From: Mesorhizobium sp. CAU 1732
Lineage (GTDB): Bacteria; Pseudomonadota; Alphaproteobacteria; Rhizobiales; Rhizobiaceae
DNA: 64,000 bases
NCBI RefSeq assembly: GCF_039888675.1
Contig: NZ_JBDQQR010000001.1
Location: 744,001-808,000, forward strand
Direction of reading: 5' to 3'
The translations under genes and the position numbers were made by a program. This document shows positions 17,041 to 30,258 of the stretch, in pieces. Under the pieces are notes generated by a model, which searched no databases, was not told the origin of the DNA, and was given only the letters and a program-made list of their open reading frames with translations. Every line of letters starts with the position of its first letter. The stretch's first letter is position 1.

Positions 17041-17850
17041 ATGATGATGACCAACAGGCGACGTCTTCTCAGGTTTGGTGCTGCGGCCCTCGCTCTTGCA
17101 GCGCTCGTCCTGGCCCCGATGCCTTCTGCCGTCGCTCAGGAGAACGTGACCGTCTTTGCGGCCGCAAGCCTCAAGACCGCACTCGATGAAGTGAACGCAG
17201 CCTGGAAACAGGAGACGGGCAAGGAAGCGACGATTTCCTATGCGGCCAGTTCGGCGCTCGCCAAGCAGATCGAAGAGGGCGCGCCCGCCGACATCTTCAT
17301 GTCCGCCGATCTCGACTGGTTGGCCTATCTCTCCGAGAAGAACCTGACGAAGAAGGAGACCGAGACGCAGTTGCTCGGCAACCGCATCGTCCTTGTTGCG
17401 CCTGCCGATTCCACCGTCGAAACGAAAATCGCTCCGGACTTCGACCTCGCATCGTTGCTCGGTGACGGTCGCCTGGCGATGGCCAACATCGATTCCGTTC
17501 CCGCAGGAAAATACGGCAAGGCCTCGCTCGAGGCGCTTGGCGTCTGGGCATCCGTCGAAGCAAAAGTTGCGCAGGCCGAAAACGTCCGCGCCGCGCTGGC
17601 GTTCGTTTCGACCGGAGAGGCACCGCTGGGCATCGTCTATGAGACGGATGCCGCGGCTGATCCGCAGGTGAAGACAGTCGACGTGTTTCCGGACGATACG
17701 CATCCTCCCATCGTCTATCCGGTAGCCGAACTCGCAGAGTCCGACGCGCCCGATGCCGCGGCCTTCCTGGAGTTCGTTCAGTCGACAACCGCAAAGGGAC
17801 TGTTCGAAGAGCAGGGCTTCACGGTACTGTCCCCGTCCTCCACCAATTGA
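17041..17850 (+). CDS. modA: Molybdate ABC transporter substrate-binding protein
   Basis: Periplasmic molybdate-binding protein, 269 residues. It has a Sec signal peptide with basic start (TNRRRLLRFG) and cleavage after SAVA near residue 32, then the family opening VTVFAAASLKTALDEV. Further motifs are SSALAKQIEEGAPADIFMSA and FVSTGEAPLGIVYETDA. The ATG at 17041 follows GGAGGAAAC; the frame extends upstream but the signal peptide marks the start. First gene of modABC. Confidence 0.93.
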   Translation: MMMTNRRRLLRFGAAALALAALVLAPMPSAVAQENVTVFAAASLKTALDEVNAAWKQETGKEATISYAASSALAKQIEEGAPADIFMSADLDWLAYLSEKNLTKKETETQLLGNRIVLVAPADSTVETKIAPDFDLASLLGDGRLAMANIDSVPAGKYGKASLEALGVWASVEAKVAQAENVRAALAFVSTGEAPLGIVYETDAAADPQVKTVDVFPDDTHPPIVYPVAELAESDAPDAAAFLEFVQSTTAKGLFEEQGFTVLSPSSTN

Positions 17851-17864
17851 GGGCAGACTGATCG

Positions 17865-18566
17865 ATGGAGTGGTTGGTACTGAGCCCGGACGAGTGGACC
17901 GCCGTCCGCCTCTCCATCTGGGTTTCGCTCTGGGCGTCGCTCGCGAGCCTGCCGCTTGGCATAGCCATAGCGTGGGTGCTCGCGCGCAAGGAATTCTGGG
18001 GCAAGTCGGTGCTGAACGGCATCGTCCATCTGCCGCTGATCCTGCCGCCGGTCGTCACCGGATATCTCCTGCTCCTGACTTTCGGTCGGCGTGGGCCGGT
18101 GGGATCCGTCCTCGAATCCTGCTGCGGCATCGTCTTTTCCTTTCGCTGGACAGGCGCAGCGCTGGCCTGCGCGATCATGGCCTTTCCGCTGATGGTGCGC
18201 GCGATCCGGCTGTCGATCGAAGCGGTCGACCGCAAGCTTGAGGCCGCCGCCGGCACGCTCGGCGCCAATCCCGTCTGGGTCTTCGTCACGATCACCCTGC
18301 CGCTGATCCTGCCGGGCATCATCGCCGGGCTGATCCTCGCATTCGCAAAGGCGATGGGCGAATTCGGCGCAACGATCACCTTCGTGTCCAACATTCCCGG
18401 CGAAACCCAGACATTGCCATCCGCGATCTACACGTTCACGCAAGTGCCCGGCGGCAATCTCGGCGCGCTGCGGCTGACGCTTGTGTCGATCGCGATCGCC
18501 ATGATGGCGTTGATCGCGTCCGAGATATTCGCCCGCCGCGTCAGCCGGCGTATGGAGATCGAATGA
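17865..18566 (+). CDS. modB: Molybdate ABC transporter permease
   Basis: Inner-membrane permease of 233 residues with about five to six hydrophobic segments. It contains LPLILPPVVTGYLLL and the cytoplasmic EAA-type loop EAAAGTLGANPVWVFVTITL followed by AKAMGEFGATITFVSNIPGE, both ModB signatures. It follows modA by 14 bases and overlaps modC by ATGA. Confidence 0.93.
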   Translation: MEWLVLSPDEWTAVRLSIWVSLWASLASLPLGIAIAWVLARKEFWGKSVLNGIVHLPLILPPVVTGYLLLLTFGRRGPVGSVLESCCGIVFSFRWTGAALACAIMAFPLMVRAIRLSIEAVDRKLEAAAGTLGANPVWVFVTITLPLILPGIIAGLILAFAKAMGEFGATITFVSNIPGETQTLPSAIYTFTQVPGGNLGALRLTLVSIAIAMMALIASEIFARRVSRRMEIE

Positions 18567-19654
18567 CGCTCGCAGTCTCGGTCAGGAAGACACTGGGAGC
18601 CTTCGACCTCGAGGTCGCGTTCGAGGGCAGCGGCAGCTTCACCGCGCTCTTTGGCCCGTCCGGGTCCGGCAAGACGTCGCTGGTCAATCTGATCGGTGGA
18701 CTGTCGCGGCCGGATAGCGGCCGCATCGAGATCGACGGCCGTGTCTTGATGGATACAGCATCGCGAAAATTCGTTCCGCCGCACCGCCGCCGCATCGGGT
18801 ACGTCTTTCAGGATGCACGGCTGTTTCCGCACCTGACCGTCGACCAGAACCTCCGCTATGGCCGCTTCTTCGCGCCCGCATCCGAGCGTTATGCGGAGTT
18901 TGGCGCGGTGGTTGATCTGCTCGGCATCGGGCATCTGCTGCAACGGCGCCCGGCATCACTGTCGGGCGGGGAGCGCCAGCGCGTCGCGATCGGGCGTGCG
19001 CTGATCGCGAGTCCGAGGCTGATCCTGATGGATGAGCCGCTGGCCTCGCTGGACGAAGCGCGCAAGGCGGAAATCATCCCCTATCTGGAGCGGCTTCGCG
19101 ACGAGACGAAGATTCCGATCGTCTATGTCAGCCATTCGATCCTCGAAGTGGCGCGCCTCGCGACCGACATCGTGGCGCTGTCGGCAGGCCGTGTCACGGC
19201 GTCGGGTCCGACCCGCGATGTTCTCGCCCGGCTCGATCTCGTACGTGGCGAGGAACGGTCGGAAGCCGGCGCCGTCGTCCGGCTGCAGCTTGTCTCAAGG
19301 GAACCGGATTTCGGGCTCAGCCTGTTCCAATCGCTCCATGGCGAATGGCATCTCCCGTCGATCGACGCGGAGCCGGGTTCGGTGGTGAACGCGCGGGTCA
19401 GGGCGCGCGACGTGATGCTGGCGACGAAAAGACCCGACCAGTTGAGTGCGCTGAACGTTCTGTCGGGAACGGTCGCCGAGATATCCGAGAGCGATGGAGC
19501 GGATGCGCTCGTGGCGGTGGATTGCGGCGGCGATCGTCTGTTCTCCCGCATCACGCGCCATTCGGTGCACGCGCTTGCCCTGAAGCCGGGAAGGCCGGTC
19601 TTCGCGATCGTGAAGAGCGTCAGCATCGAGGATGTTTCGCCGCCCTTCGGTTGA
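18563..19654 (+). CDS. modC: Molybdate ABC transporter ATP-binding protein
   Basis: ATPase subunit of 363 residues. Walker [10 protein letters not shown] is at residues 31-39, the signature LSGGERQR near 133, and Walker B LILMDEPLASLD follows. The C-terminal part (about 290-355) contains the MOP-type molybdate-binding segment RARDVMLAT and LNVLSGTVAEI, through which transport can be inhibited by intracellular molybdate. Start overlaps the modB stop codon. Confidence 0.93.
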   Translation: MTLAVSVRKTLGAFDLEVAFEGSGSFTALFGPSGSGKTSLVNLIGGLSRPDSGRIEIDGRVLMDTASRKFVPPHRRRIGYVFQDARLFPHLTVDQNLRYGRFFAPASERYAEFGAVVDLLGIGHLLQRRPASLSGGERQRVAIGRALIASPRLILMDEPLASLDEARKAEIIPYLERLRDETKIPIVYVSHSILEVARLATDIVALSAGRVTASGPTRDVLARLDLVRGEERSEAGAVVRLQLVSREPDFGLSLFQSLHGEWHLPSIDAEPGSVVNARVRARDVMLATKRPDQLSALNVLSGTVAEISESDGADALVAVDCGGDRLFSRITRHSVHALALKPGRPVFAIVKSVSIEDVSPPFG

Positions 19655-19720
19655 TCGCGAGTTGAAGCAGCCTACGCGCTCACCTATCGTCCAGACGATG
19701 ATCGTCGCGCGAGGACCAAG

Positions 19721-20356
19721 GTGACAGACTTTCTTTTCGATGGACCGGCGGACGCGGCCGTGACGGTGCTGCTTGCCCATGGCGCCGGCGCGCCGATGGA
19801 CTCGGCCTCGATGACTGCCGTCGCGAAGGCACTTGCGGCCGAAGGCCTCAGGGTCGCACGCTTCGAGTTCGGCTACATGGCCGCCCGGCGATCGGGCGGA
19901 CGAAAGCCTCCGCCGCGCGCGGAAACCCTGATCGCCGAATACGTGGCGGCGATCGATGCACTTGGCGCGCGCGGGCCGCTGGTCATCGGCGGCAAGTCGA
20001 TGGGCGGGCGCGTCGCCTCGATGGCTGCGGACGATCTTCATGCTCTCGGGCGCATAGCCGGGCTGCTGTGCCTCGGCTATCCGTTCCACCCGCCGGCGAA
20101 ACCGCAACAGCTTCGCACCGCGCATCTGGCGGACCTCAAGACGCCCACCCTGATCTGCCAGGGAACGCGGGATCCGTTCGGCACGCGCGAGGAGGTGTCC
20201 GGCTACACCCTGTCGGACTGGATCGAGATCCTCTGGCTCGAGGACGGTGACCACGATCTGAAACCGCGCAAATCCATATTCGGCTTCACGGCTGCCGATC
20301 ACATGAAGACGCTGGCCGAGGCCGTCGGAGCGTGGTCGTCGCGGCTGCGCGCATGA
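19721..20356 (+). CDS. KANL3/Tex30-like alpha/beta hydrolase
   Basis: A 211-residue small alpha/beta hydrolase. Features are LLAHGAGAPMDS at 18-29, the elbow GGKSMGGR with Ser93 and LICQGTRDPFGTR followed by DGDHDLKP, supplying the acid and histidine. This pattern fits the KANL3/Tex30 alpha/beta-hydrolase-like family. Translation probably starts at GTG 19721 after GAGGA. It overlaps the next gene by ATGA. The substrate is unknown. Confidence 0.8.
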   Translation: MTDFLFDGPADAAVTVLLAHGAGAPMDSASMTAVAKALAAEGLRVARFEFGYMAARRSGGRKPPPRAETLIAEYVAAIDALGARGPLVIGGKSMGGRVASMAADDLHALGRIAGLLCLGYPFHPPAKPQQLRTAHLADLKTPTLICQGTRDPFGTREEVSGYTLSDWIEILWLEDGDHDLKPRKSIFGFTAADHMKTLAEAVGAWSSRLRA

Positions 20357-21126
20357 AGATTGCGACTTTCAACATCAACAATGTCAACCGCCGTTTACCG
20401 AACCTGCTCGACTGGCTCGACGAGGCGCACCCCGACGTGGTCTGCCTGCAGGAGTTGAAGGCGGCTGACGACGCATTTCCGCACGAAGCTTTGAAGGAGG
20501 CCGGCTACGACGCCGTGTGGAAAGGCCAGCGGACGTGGAACGGCGTCGCCATCCTGTCCCGGATCGGTGAACCGGTGCTGACGCGAACGATCCTTCCCGG
20601 CGACCGGTCGGATATCCAGAGCCGCTACATCGAGGCCGCCGTCAACGGCGTGCTGGTCGCGTCGATCTACGCGCCGAACGGCAACCCGCAGCCCGGCCCG
20701 AAATTCGACTACAAGCTTGGCTGGCTGTCGCGCCTCGCGCGGCACGCCACCGCGCTGCGCAGGACCGGGGCACCGGTCGTGCTGGCGGGCGATTTCAATG
20801 TCGCGCCCACCGATCTGGATATCTATCCGACCAGATCGTGGGACGACGATGCGCTGATTCAGCCCGAGAGCCGCGCTGCGTTCCGCACGCTTCTGGGGCG
20901 AAGCTGGACCGACGCGATCAGACATCGCCACGGCGGGGACCGCATCTACACCTTCTGGGATTACAAACGGCAGCGCTGGCCGAGAGATGCGGGGCTGCGG
21001 CTCGACCATCTGCTGCTGAGCCCCAATCTGCGCGACCGGCTGACCGATGCGGGCGTCGATCGCGACGTGCGGGGGCGTGACGGTGCAAGCGACCACGCCC
21101 CTGCCTGGGTCACGCTGGATGCGTGA
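20353..21126 (+). CDS. xthA: Exodeoxyribonuclease III
   Basis: Apurinic/apyrimidinic endonuclease and 3' exonuclease of the EEP family, 257 residues, acting in base excision repair. Motifs visible: ATFNINNVNRRLPNLLDWL, the metal-binding CLQELKA (Glu34), GDFNVAPTDLDIYP and GLRLDHLLLSP, with the catalytic SDHAPAWV close to the C-terminus. The ATG at 20353 overlaps the stop codon of the preceding hydrolase gene. It converges with the catalase gene. Confidence 0.93.
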   Translation: MKIATFNINNVNRRLPNLLDWLDEAHPDVVCLQELKAADDAFPHEALKEAGYDAVWKGQRTWNGVAILSRIGEPVLTRTILPGDRSDIQSRYIEAAVNGVLVASIYAPNGNPQPGPKFDYKLGWLSRLARHATALRRTGAPVVLAGDFNVAPTDLDIYPTRSWDDDALIQPESRAAFRTLLGRSWTDAIRHRHGGDRIYTFWDYKRQRWPRDAGLRLDHLLLSPNLRDRLTDAGVDRDVRGRDGASDHAPAWVTLDA

Positions 21127-21141
21127 TCTTGCGATCCAACG

Positions 21142-23265
21142 CTACAGCTTGACGCGTGTCTCCCGCTCCCAGAGGCGAAGTTTGCCGCACGCATCCAGGA
21201 ACCCGGTCGCGGCGCCTGCGGAATCGAGCGCGATCACGCCCGCATCCTCGCCGCCGGCGATCCCGCCTTTCACCAGTAGCGCCTCGGCGTCCACCGAGTG
21301 TCCTATGAACTTGCAGTGCGCGAACGCGTCGGCGACGAAATCGCGCGCCGCCGCTTCCTGCGCGAGAAGGGCGGCGCCCTCCTTGGACACAAGCAGCGCG
21401 ACCGCGTCGAACAGCACGGAAGGGCCACCGTCGATCATGTGATCGGCTTCAATCGCCGTCCCGTCGGACGCCGTGACGCCGCCGACCTTGGGCGCGACGA
21501 TTTCCATCACGGCTCCGATCTTGTCGATCGCCGTCTGCAACGCCTTCACCAGCTTCGCGTCCACGCCATCGCTGACGAGAACGCCAAGCTTCCTGCCCTT
21601 GAAGCTCTCGGGTCCATTCTGGATGATCGAAAGCGCCTTGGACGGCGCAAGATCGTCGCGCGGCGTGACTGCAGCATCGGCGGGTTTGGGCAGTTTGGTG
21701 ATGCCGAGTTTTTCGGCCACCGTCGCGGCAAGGGTCTGGTCGATGTTGAGCAGATGCGAAACGACCCGTTCGCGGATCACAGGCGTTTCCACTTTCGACA
21801 GTTCGAAGGTGAGCGCCATCGCGATATGGCGCTGCTCGGTTTCCGTCTGGCTGCCGTAGAACTGCCTGGCCTGGCTGTAGTGGTCGGCAAAGCTTTCCGC
21901 CCGCAGCCGCACCTTCGGGCCTTCTACCGTCTCGGCATAGGAACGGAACCCGCGCTCCGGGCTCTCGCGCGGGCCTTCGCCCCAGGAGTTCGGCTGGTAG
22001 TTCACGCGCCCGACCGGGTTGCGCATCGCCATATGTCCGTCCTGCTGGAAATGATGGAACGGGCATTTCGGCGCGTTGATCGGGATATGCGTAAAGTTGG
22101 TCGATCCCAGTCTTTTGATCTGCGTGTCGAGATAGGAAAAGTTGCGTCCCTGAAGCAGCGGATCATTGGAGAAATCGATCCCGGGCGGCACGTTCTGCGT
22201 CATGAACGCGACCTGCTCGGTCTCCGCGAAGAAATTGTCCGGCATTCGATCCAGAACAAGGCGGCCGACCGGGATCGGCTTGAGAACCTCCTCGGGGATC
22301 AGCTTGGTCGCATCGAGGATGTCGAAGTCGAATGCGTCGGCGAAGTCCTGGTCGAAGAGCTGTACCTGCAACTCCCATTCGGGATAGTCGCCAGCCTGGA
22401 TCGCGTCCCACAAATCGCGGCGGTGGAAGTCGGGATCGGCGCCATTGATCTTGACCGCCTCGTTCCAGACGACCGACTGCATGCCGAGCTTCGGCTTCCA
22501 GAGAAACTTGACGAAGGTCGATTTGTCGTCGGCATCGAGGAAGCGGAAGGTGTGGACGCCGAACCCTTCCATGAAGCGGAAGGAGCGTGGAATGGCGCGA
22601 TCCGACATGACCCACATGATCATGTGCATCGATTCCGGTGTGAGCGAGATGAAGTCCCAGAAATTGTCGTGCGCCGATGCCGCTTGCGGAAAGCCGCGAT
22701 CGGGTTCGGGTTTCACGGAATGGACGATGTCGGGAAACTTGATGGCGTCCTGAATGAAGAAGACCGGAATGTTGTTGCCGACGATGTCCCAGTTGCCCTC
22801 CTGAGTATAGAGCTTGACGGCGAAGCCCCGCACGTCGCGGGCGAGGTCGAAGGACCCCTTGGAGCCCGCGACGGTCGAGAAGCGAACGAAGGCGGGTGTC
22901 TTCTCGCCTGCGCGCTGAAAGATATCGGCGCGGGTGTATTTGGCGAGCGAGTCGTAGGTCTCGAAATAGCCATGCGCGCCGTAGCCGCGCGCATGCACCA
23001 CGCGCTCCGGAATGCGCTCGTGGTCGAAGTGGAAGATTTTCTCGCGAAAGTGGAAATCCTCGATCAGCGTCGGACCGCGCGCGCCATATTTCAGCGTGTT
23101 CTGGTCGTCCGCGACAGGGCCGCCCTGCGCGGTCGTCAAGACGGGCGCGTCGCCCTCGGCGATCTGGTGCAGTTCTCCGCCTTGCCCGCGAACAAGCGTC
23201 TGGTCGTGGATCGTGACTTGCTCTTTCGCCGGCGGCGGTGCCGCGGGGGTCTGTTTCTTCGCCAT
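21142..23265 (-). CDS. katE: Large-subunit catalase, HPII type
   Basis: A 707-residue clade-2 catalase that removes hydrogen peroxide. The heme-side histidine is in [12 protein letters not shown] (His91), the asparagine in [12 protein letters not shown], and the proximal tyrosine in [13 protein letters not shown] near residue 377. Residues after about 560 form the extra DJ-1/PfpI-like domain ([18 protein letters not shown]), so the length and domain plan match KatE. It is divergent from the cobalamin riboswitch transcript. No leader peptide: cytoplasmic. Confidence 0.93.
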   Translation of the reverse strand: MAKKQTPAAPPPAKEQVTIHDQTLVRGQGGELHQIAEGDAPVLTTAQGGPVADDQNTLKYGARGPTLIEDFHFREKIFHFDHERIPERVVHARGYGAHGYFETYDSLAKYTRADIFQRAGEKTPAFVRFSTVAGSKGSFDLARDVRGFAVKLYTQEGNWDIVGNNIPVFFIQDAIKFPDIVHSVKPEPDRGFPQAASAHDNFWDFISLTPESMHMIMWVMSDRAIPRSFRFMEGFGVHTFRFLDADDKSTFVKFLWKPKLGMQSVVWNEAVKINGADPDFHRRDLWDAIQAGDYPEWELQVQLFDQDFADAFDFDILDATKLIPEEVLKPIPVGRLVLDRMPDNFFAETEQVAFMTQNVPPGIDFSNDPLLQGRNFSYLDTQIKRLGSTNFTHIPINAPKCPFHHFQQDGHMAMRNPVGRVNYQPNSWGEGPRESPERGFRSYAETVEGPKVRLRAESFADHYSQARQFYGSQTETEQRHIAMALTFELSKVETPVIRERVVSHLLNIDQTLAATVAEKLGITKLPKPADAAVTPRDDLAPSKALSIIQNGPESFKGRKLGVLVSDGVDAKLVKALQTAIDKIGAVMEIVAPKVGGVTASDGTAIEADHMIDGGPSVLFDAVALLVSKEGAALLAQEAAARDFVADAFAHCKFIGHSVDAEALLVKGGIAGGEDAGVIALDSAGAATGFLDACGKLRLWERETRVKL

Positions 23266-23360
23266 GGAGTGTCCCTTCGAGGTTCAGTCTTGCGCGCAGC
23301 ACCGGCGCAAACCTTCACAGAACCAACTGTCACCTCGAAGCTATGTTCCGCACGAGCGGA

Positions 23361-23390
23361 TTGACTCGTGTTCGGCGTCGTCCTCTAGTA
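23361..23390 (+). promoter_or_regulatory. Probable promoter of the first cobalamin riboswitch transcript
   Basis: TTGACT at 23361-23366, 18 bases, then CTAGTA at 23385-23390 fit a sigma-70 promoter and would start RNA synthesis at the beginning of the riboswitch fold near 23398. The 130 bases before katE hold no other gene. Confidence 0.5.
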
Positions 23391-23397
23391 CGCGCAT

Positions 23398-23581
23398 CGT
23401 GGTTCTTCCGAGTCTCTTTCGAGGCTTGGAGGCTAAGAGGGAAGTCGGTGCGCGCTCGCGCAAATCCGACGCTGCCCCCGCAACTGTAAGCGGCGAGCTC
23501 ATGTCTAACGATGCCACTGGCGAGGATGTCGCCGGGAAGGCCGGACAGAAGCGATGACCCGCGAGCCAGGAGACCTGCCTC
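23398..23581 (+). promoter_or_regulatory. Cobalamin riboswitch 1
   Basis: The adenosylcobalamin riboswitch core is plain: GAGGGAAGTCGGTG, AATCCGACGCTGCCCCCGCA and ACTGTAAGCGG, then the B12-box GCCACTGG, CCGGGAAGGCCGG, and the closing GACCCGCGAGCCAGGAGACC. It precedes a 77-codon gene and a cobalamin-binding protein gene. About 110 bases follow before the first start codon and contain GC-rich inverted repeats that may hide the ribosome binding site when cobalamin is bound. Confidence 0.95.
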
Positions 23582-23696
23582 GATATGTGAACGTCCACGG
23601 GCGGGGTGCCCGGTGTACGCTTGCAGTCGTGGGTATCGACCCGCGTCACATGGCATGCGTTCGCTGAAGCTCTCCTCCCAACCATCGGGGAAGATG

Positions 23697-23930
23697 ATGC
23701 CTGCGACTGCCGAATATGTTGAAAATCCCGCTTCCATGAAACGCGTTCCGGCGCCGGAACAGGTCTTCCTGTCCTGGTTGATGGCTCAGCCGGAGAATAT
23801 CGACCTGACAGTCGCCGCGATGCGCGAAGTCGCGCGGCTGTCGCGTTACGACGGGCCGCATGAGGGGCCGGTCAGGCTGCGCGGCATGTTCGTGTCGCTC
23901 GTCGAGGAACTGGGAGGCAGCGCGCATTGA
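23697..23930 (+). CDS. Small hypothetical protein under cobalamin riboswitch control
   Basis: A 77-residue soluble protein (start MPATAEYVENPASMKRVPAP, end [12 protein letters not shown]). It has no signal peptide, no membrane segment and no cysteine or histidine pattern suggesting cofactor binding. GGGGAAG lies directly before ATG 23694/23697. Its stop codon overlaps the start codon of the following cobalamin-binding protein, so the two are co-translated. I do not recognise the family. Position under the riboswitch suggests a link to B12 uptake or use. Confidence 0.65.
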   Translation: MPATAEYVENPASMKRVPAPEQVFLSWLMAQPENIDLTVAAMREVARLSRYDGPHEGPVRLRGMFVSLVEELGGSAH

Positions 23931-24703
23931 GTGGAGCCCGGCGCATCGTCTGCCTGACCGAGGAGACCGTCGAGACGCTCTATCTCCTGGGTGAGCAGGA
24001 TCGGATCGTCGGCGTTTCCGGCTATGCGGTGCGCCCACCGCAGGTGCGCCGCGAGAAACCACGCGTCTCGGCCTTCACCTCAGCCGACATGCCCAAGATT
24101 CTGGCTCTCGACCCCGACCTCGTTCTGACCTTCTCCGATCTCCAGGCGGATATCGCGGCCGAACTCATCCGGGCGGGCATCGCGGTCCATGCCTTCAACC
24201 AGCGCGACGTTGCAGGCATTCGGGCGATGATCCGCACGCTCGGCGCGCTGGTGGGTGCTGTCGAGAAGGCGGAGACGCTGGCGCAGGGATACGAAGACCG
24301 CCTGCGCGTCATCGCCGCCACGAGCCGCGCCGGCCCGCGTCCTCGCGTCTATTTCGAGGAGTGGGACGATCCGATGATCAGCGGCATCGGCTGGGTCGCC
24401 GAGTTGATCACCATCGCGGGCGGCGAGGACGCGTTCCCGCAGCTTTCCGCCCAGAAAGCCGCGAAGGACCGCATTCTGACGGGTGACGATGTGATCGCGG
24501 CCGCTCCCGACGTGATCCTCGCATCGTGGTGCGGCAAGAAGGTCGTGCCCGACCGGATTCGTCAGCGCCCCGGCTGGCAGGCGATCCCCGCGATCCGCAA
24601 CGACCGCATCGTCGAGATCAAATCGCCGCTAATCCTCCAGCCCGGTCCTGCGGCGTTGACCGACGGGCTCGACACTATCGTTGCGGCCCTTCACGGCGTC
24701 TGA
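23927..24703 (+). CDS. Cobalamin-binding protein, BtuF-like, lacking a signal peptide
   Basis: A 258-residue protein of the type III periplasmic binding fold (BtuF/FhuD/TroA-like): [67 protein letters not shown], then [12 protein letters not shown]. These match cobalamin-binding proteins. It starts at TTG 23927 overlapping the previous stop codon, with GGGAGG upstream. No export signal is present in this or any in-frame start, so as written it should remain in the cytoplasm. No btuC, btuD or btuB gene is beside it. Confidence 0.82.
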   Translation: MSGARRIVCLTEETVETLYLLGEQDRIVGVSGYAVRPPQVRREKPRVSAFTSADMPKILALDPDLVLTFSDLQADIAAELIRAGIAVHAFNQRDVAGIRAMIRTLGALVGAVEKAETLAQGYEDRLRVIAATSRAGPRPRVYFEEWDDPMISGIGWVAELITIAGGEDAFPQLSAQKAAKDRILTGDDVIAAAPDVILASWCGKKVVPDRIRQRPGWQAIPAIRNDRIVEIKSPLILQPGPAALTDGLDTIVAALHGV

Positions 24704-24730
24704 ATCATAATCATGAACAGCAAGCTTATA

Positions 24731-24759
24731 TTGACATAAAGATATCCTTATGTGATTTT
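24731..24759 (+). promoter_or_regulatory. metH promoter overlapped by a SahR-type operator
   Basis: ACATAAAGATATCCTTATGT at 24734-24753 is a 20-base dyad with one mismatched pair. It overlaps a -35 element TTGACA (24731-24736) and fills the 17-base spacer before GATTTT (24754-24759). The shape matches operators of SahR, the ArsR-family regulator that senses S-adenosylhomocysteine in proteobacteria. The regulator gene is not in this window. Confidence 0.65.
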
Positions 24760-24765
24760 GTCTCT

Positions 24766-28584
<3,819 letters not shown>

Positions 28585-28690
28585 CGACGCCTTTGCAACA
28601 CCATCTGGAGTGGCGGTCTCTCTGTCGTCTTTGCGCTTGGCCGATGTCGTTTTCGTATGACCGGAATCGGCGGGACGATGGTTAGATCGT

Positions 28691-28869
28691 GATGCTTAAG
28701 GTGCTCGTCCGTTTCGGGCGAGAGAATTGGGAAGCCGGTTCAATGCCGGCGCTGCCCCCGCAACGGTAGCGAAGCGTGAAGTCTCGACGGGAGCCACTGG
28801 GCAGTTGCCTGGGAAGGTGTCGGGGCGGTCCGGCAGGACAGCTTCGAAGCCCGGAAACCAGCCTTGAGC
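28691..28869 (+). promoter_or_regulatory. Cobalamin riboswitch 2, upstream of a Rieske oxygenase gene
   Basis: Second adenosylcobalamin riboswitch: GAATTGGGAAGCCGGTTCAA, GCCGGCGCTGCCCCCGCAAC, the B12-box start GCCACTGGGCAG, CTGGGAAGGTGTCGG, and the closing GCCCGGAAACCAGCCT. It lies in the 416-base gap 28585-29000 and is oriented towards the Rieske gene. A weak promoter TTGCGC-18-GTATGA is possible at 28631-28660. About 130 bases separate it from the start codon. Confidence 0.92.
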
Positions 28870-28975
28870 GGAATGAACTCGACTGATCGCGGTGGGCGGT
28901 CAAGCGGTGAATAGTCACGCTCGGGCCGGTTTCGGTCACGCGTGATCATTCCCCCCTGAAATCACCACCAGTTCA

Positions 28976-29000
28976 GTCCTTGCAATGTTGAGGACAGGAC
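28976..29000 (+). promoter_or_regulatory. Possible ribosome-binding-site hairpin of the Rieske gene
   Basis: GTCCT at 28976-28980 can pair with AGGAC at 28991-28995 or 28996-29000, which is the ribosome binding region GAGGACAGGAC just before ATG 29001. No T-rich terminator is seen after the riboswitch, so control of translation is more likely than termination. Confidence 0.4.
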
Positions 29001-30248
29001 ATGGATGCGCGCAACGACATGATGAGACGGCTGAAAAGCCGCCGCGAAGGCTTTTCGCTCGAGCAGCCTTTCTACACCGACCCTGACTATTTTAAGCTCG
29101 ACATGGAGCTGATCTGGTATCGCGACTGGCTCTTCATCGGCCATGATTGCGAACTCCCCAGGCCGGGCAGCTTCATCACCGTCCAGGTCGGCACCTATCC
29201 GGTCGTGCTTGTTCGCGACCAGAAGGGCGACATCCGTGCCTTTCACAATTCCTGCCGCCATCGCGGCAGCCGTGTCTGCAACACAGCGAAGGGAACCGCC
29301 GCCAAGCTGGTCTGCCCCTACCATCAGTGGACCTACGATCTTGACGGCCAGCTCGTCTTCGCCCGCCAGATGGCGGAGGGTTTCGACAAGAGCGATTTCA
29401 GCCTGAAGCCGGTCGCGTGCGAGAGCGTCGGCGGCTACGTGTTCATCTGCCTCGCCGATCAGCCGGCGGATTTCGCACCCATGCGCGCGATGATCGAGCC
29501 GTATCTGCTGCCGCATCGCCTGAGCGAGGCGAAAATCGCCTTCGAAAGCACGATCGTCGAGAAGGGCAACTGGAAGCTCGTCTGGGAAAACAACCGCGAG
29601 TGCTACCACTGCGCGGCCAACCATCCCGAACTCTGCAAGACCTTCCCCGAGGCGCCGACGGTCACCGGCGTCAACGGTGCGGAGAGCGATCCCGAAATGG
29701 TCGAGCACTGGCGGAAATGCGAAGCTGCCGGCCTGCCGAGCAGGTTCCGCATCGATCCCGCCGGCCAGTATCGCGCGACGCGCGCGCCGCTGCTGCGCGA
29801 TGCGGTGAGCTACACCATGTCGGGCAAGCGGGCGGTGAGGAAGAACCTCTCCGACAGCGTCTCGACCGAGAAGATCGGCTCTCTGCTTCTCTATCACTAC
29901 CCCACGACCTGGAACCACATTCTCGGCGACCACGCGGTCACCTTCCGCGTGCTGCCGATCAGCCCGACCGAGACCGCGGTGACGACGAAATGGCTGGTTC
30001 ACAAGGATGCCGTCGAGGGCGTCGATTACACTCTCGAAGAGCTGACGCATGTCTGGACCGAGACCAACGACCAGGATCGGCGGATCGTCGAGGAGAACGC
30101 GTTCGGCATCCTGTCGCCCGCCTACGAGCCCGGCCCGTATTCGGAACTGCATGAGGGCGGCGTGATCCAGTTCGTCGAATGGTACGCCAACTTCATGGGG
30201 CCGAGGCTCGCCGAAGGCGATCGCCCGGCGCTGCGCAGCGTGGCGTGA
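29001..30248 (+). CDS. Rieske ring-hydroxylating oxygenase, glycine betaine demethylase (GbcA) like
   Basis: A 415-residue Rieske non-heme iron oxygenase alpha subunit. The [2Fe-2S] site is C85-x-H87 and C105-x2-H108 (SCRHRGS and CPYHQW). The mononuclear iron site includes His203 and His208 in YHCAANH. Overall it resembles GbcA/stachydrine demethylase type enzymes, which remove N-methyl groups from quaternary amines as formaldehyde. It is paired with its reductase ten bases downstream. Unusually, it is preceded by a cobalamin riboswitch. Substrate (glycine betaine, another betaine or carnitine) is inferred only. Confidence 0.85.
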   Translation: MDARNDMMRRLKSRREGFSLEQPFYTDPDYFKLDMELIWYRDWLFIGHDCELPRPGSFITVQVGTYPVVLVRDQKGDIRAFHNSCRHRGSRVCNTAKGTAAKLVCPYHQWTYDLDGQLVFARQMAEGFDKSDFSLKPVACESVGGYVFICLADQPADFAPMRAMIEPYLLPHRLSEAKIAFESTIVEKGNWKLVWENNRECYHCAANHPELCKTFPEAPTVTGVNGAESDPEMVEHWRKCEAAGLPSRFRIDPAGQYRATRAPLLRDAVSYTMSGKRAVRKNLSDSVSTEKIGSLLLYHYPTTWNHILGDHAVTFRVLPISPTETAVTTKWLVHKDAVEGVDYTLEELTHVWTETNDQDRRIVEENAFGILSPAYEPGPYSELHEGGVIQFVEWYANFMGPRLAEGDRPALRSVA

Positions 30249-30258
30249 GGCGGCTACG

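Noticed and set aside
21298..23364. A 688-codon plus-strand frame opposite katE
   Set aside because: Antisense shadow of a fully conserved catalase; no ribosome binding site and no recognisable domain.
23591..23696. Search for a classical Rho-independent terminator after riboswitch 1
   Set aside because: GC-rich inverted repeats are present but no T-tract follows, so translational control is the more likely mode and I do not annotate a terminator.
28585..28690. Possible metE-like or other gene start between metH and riboswitch 2
   Set aside because: No open frame with a ribosome binding site; only a weak promoter-like pattern.
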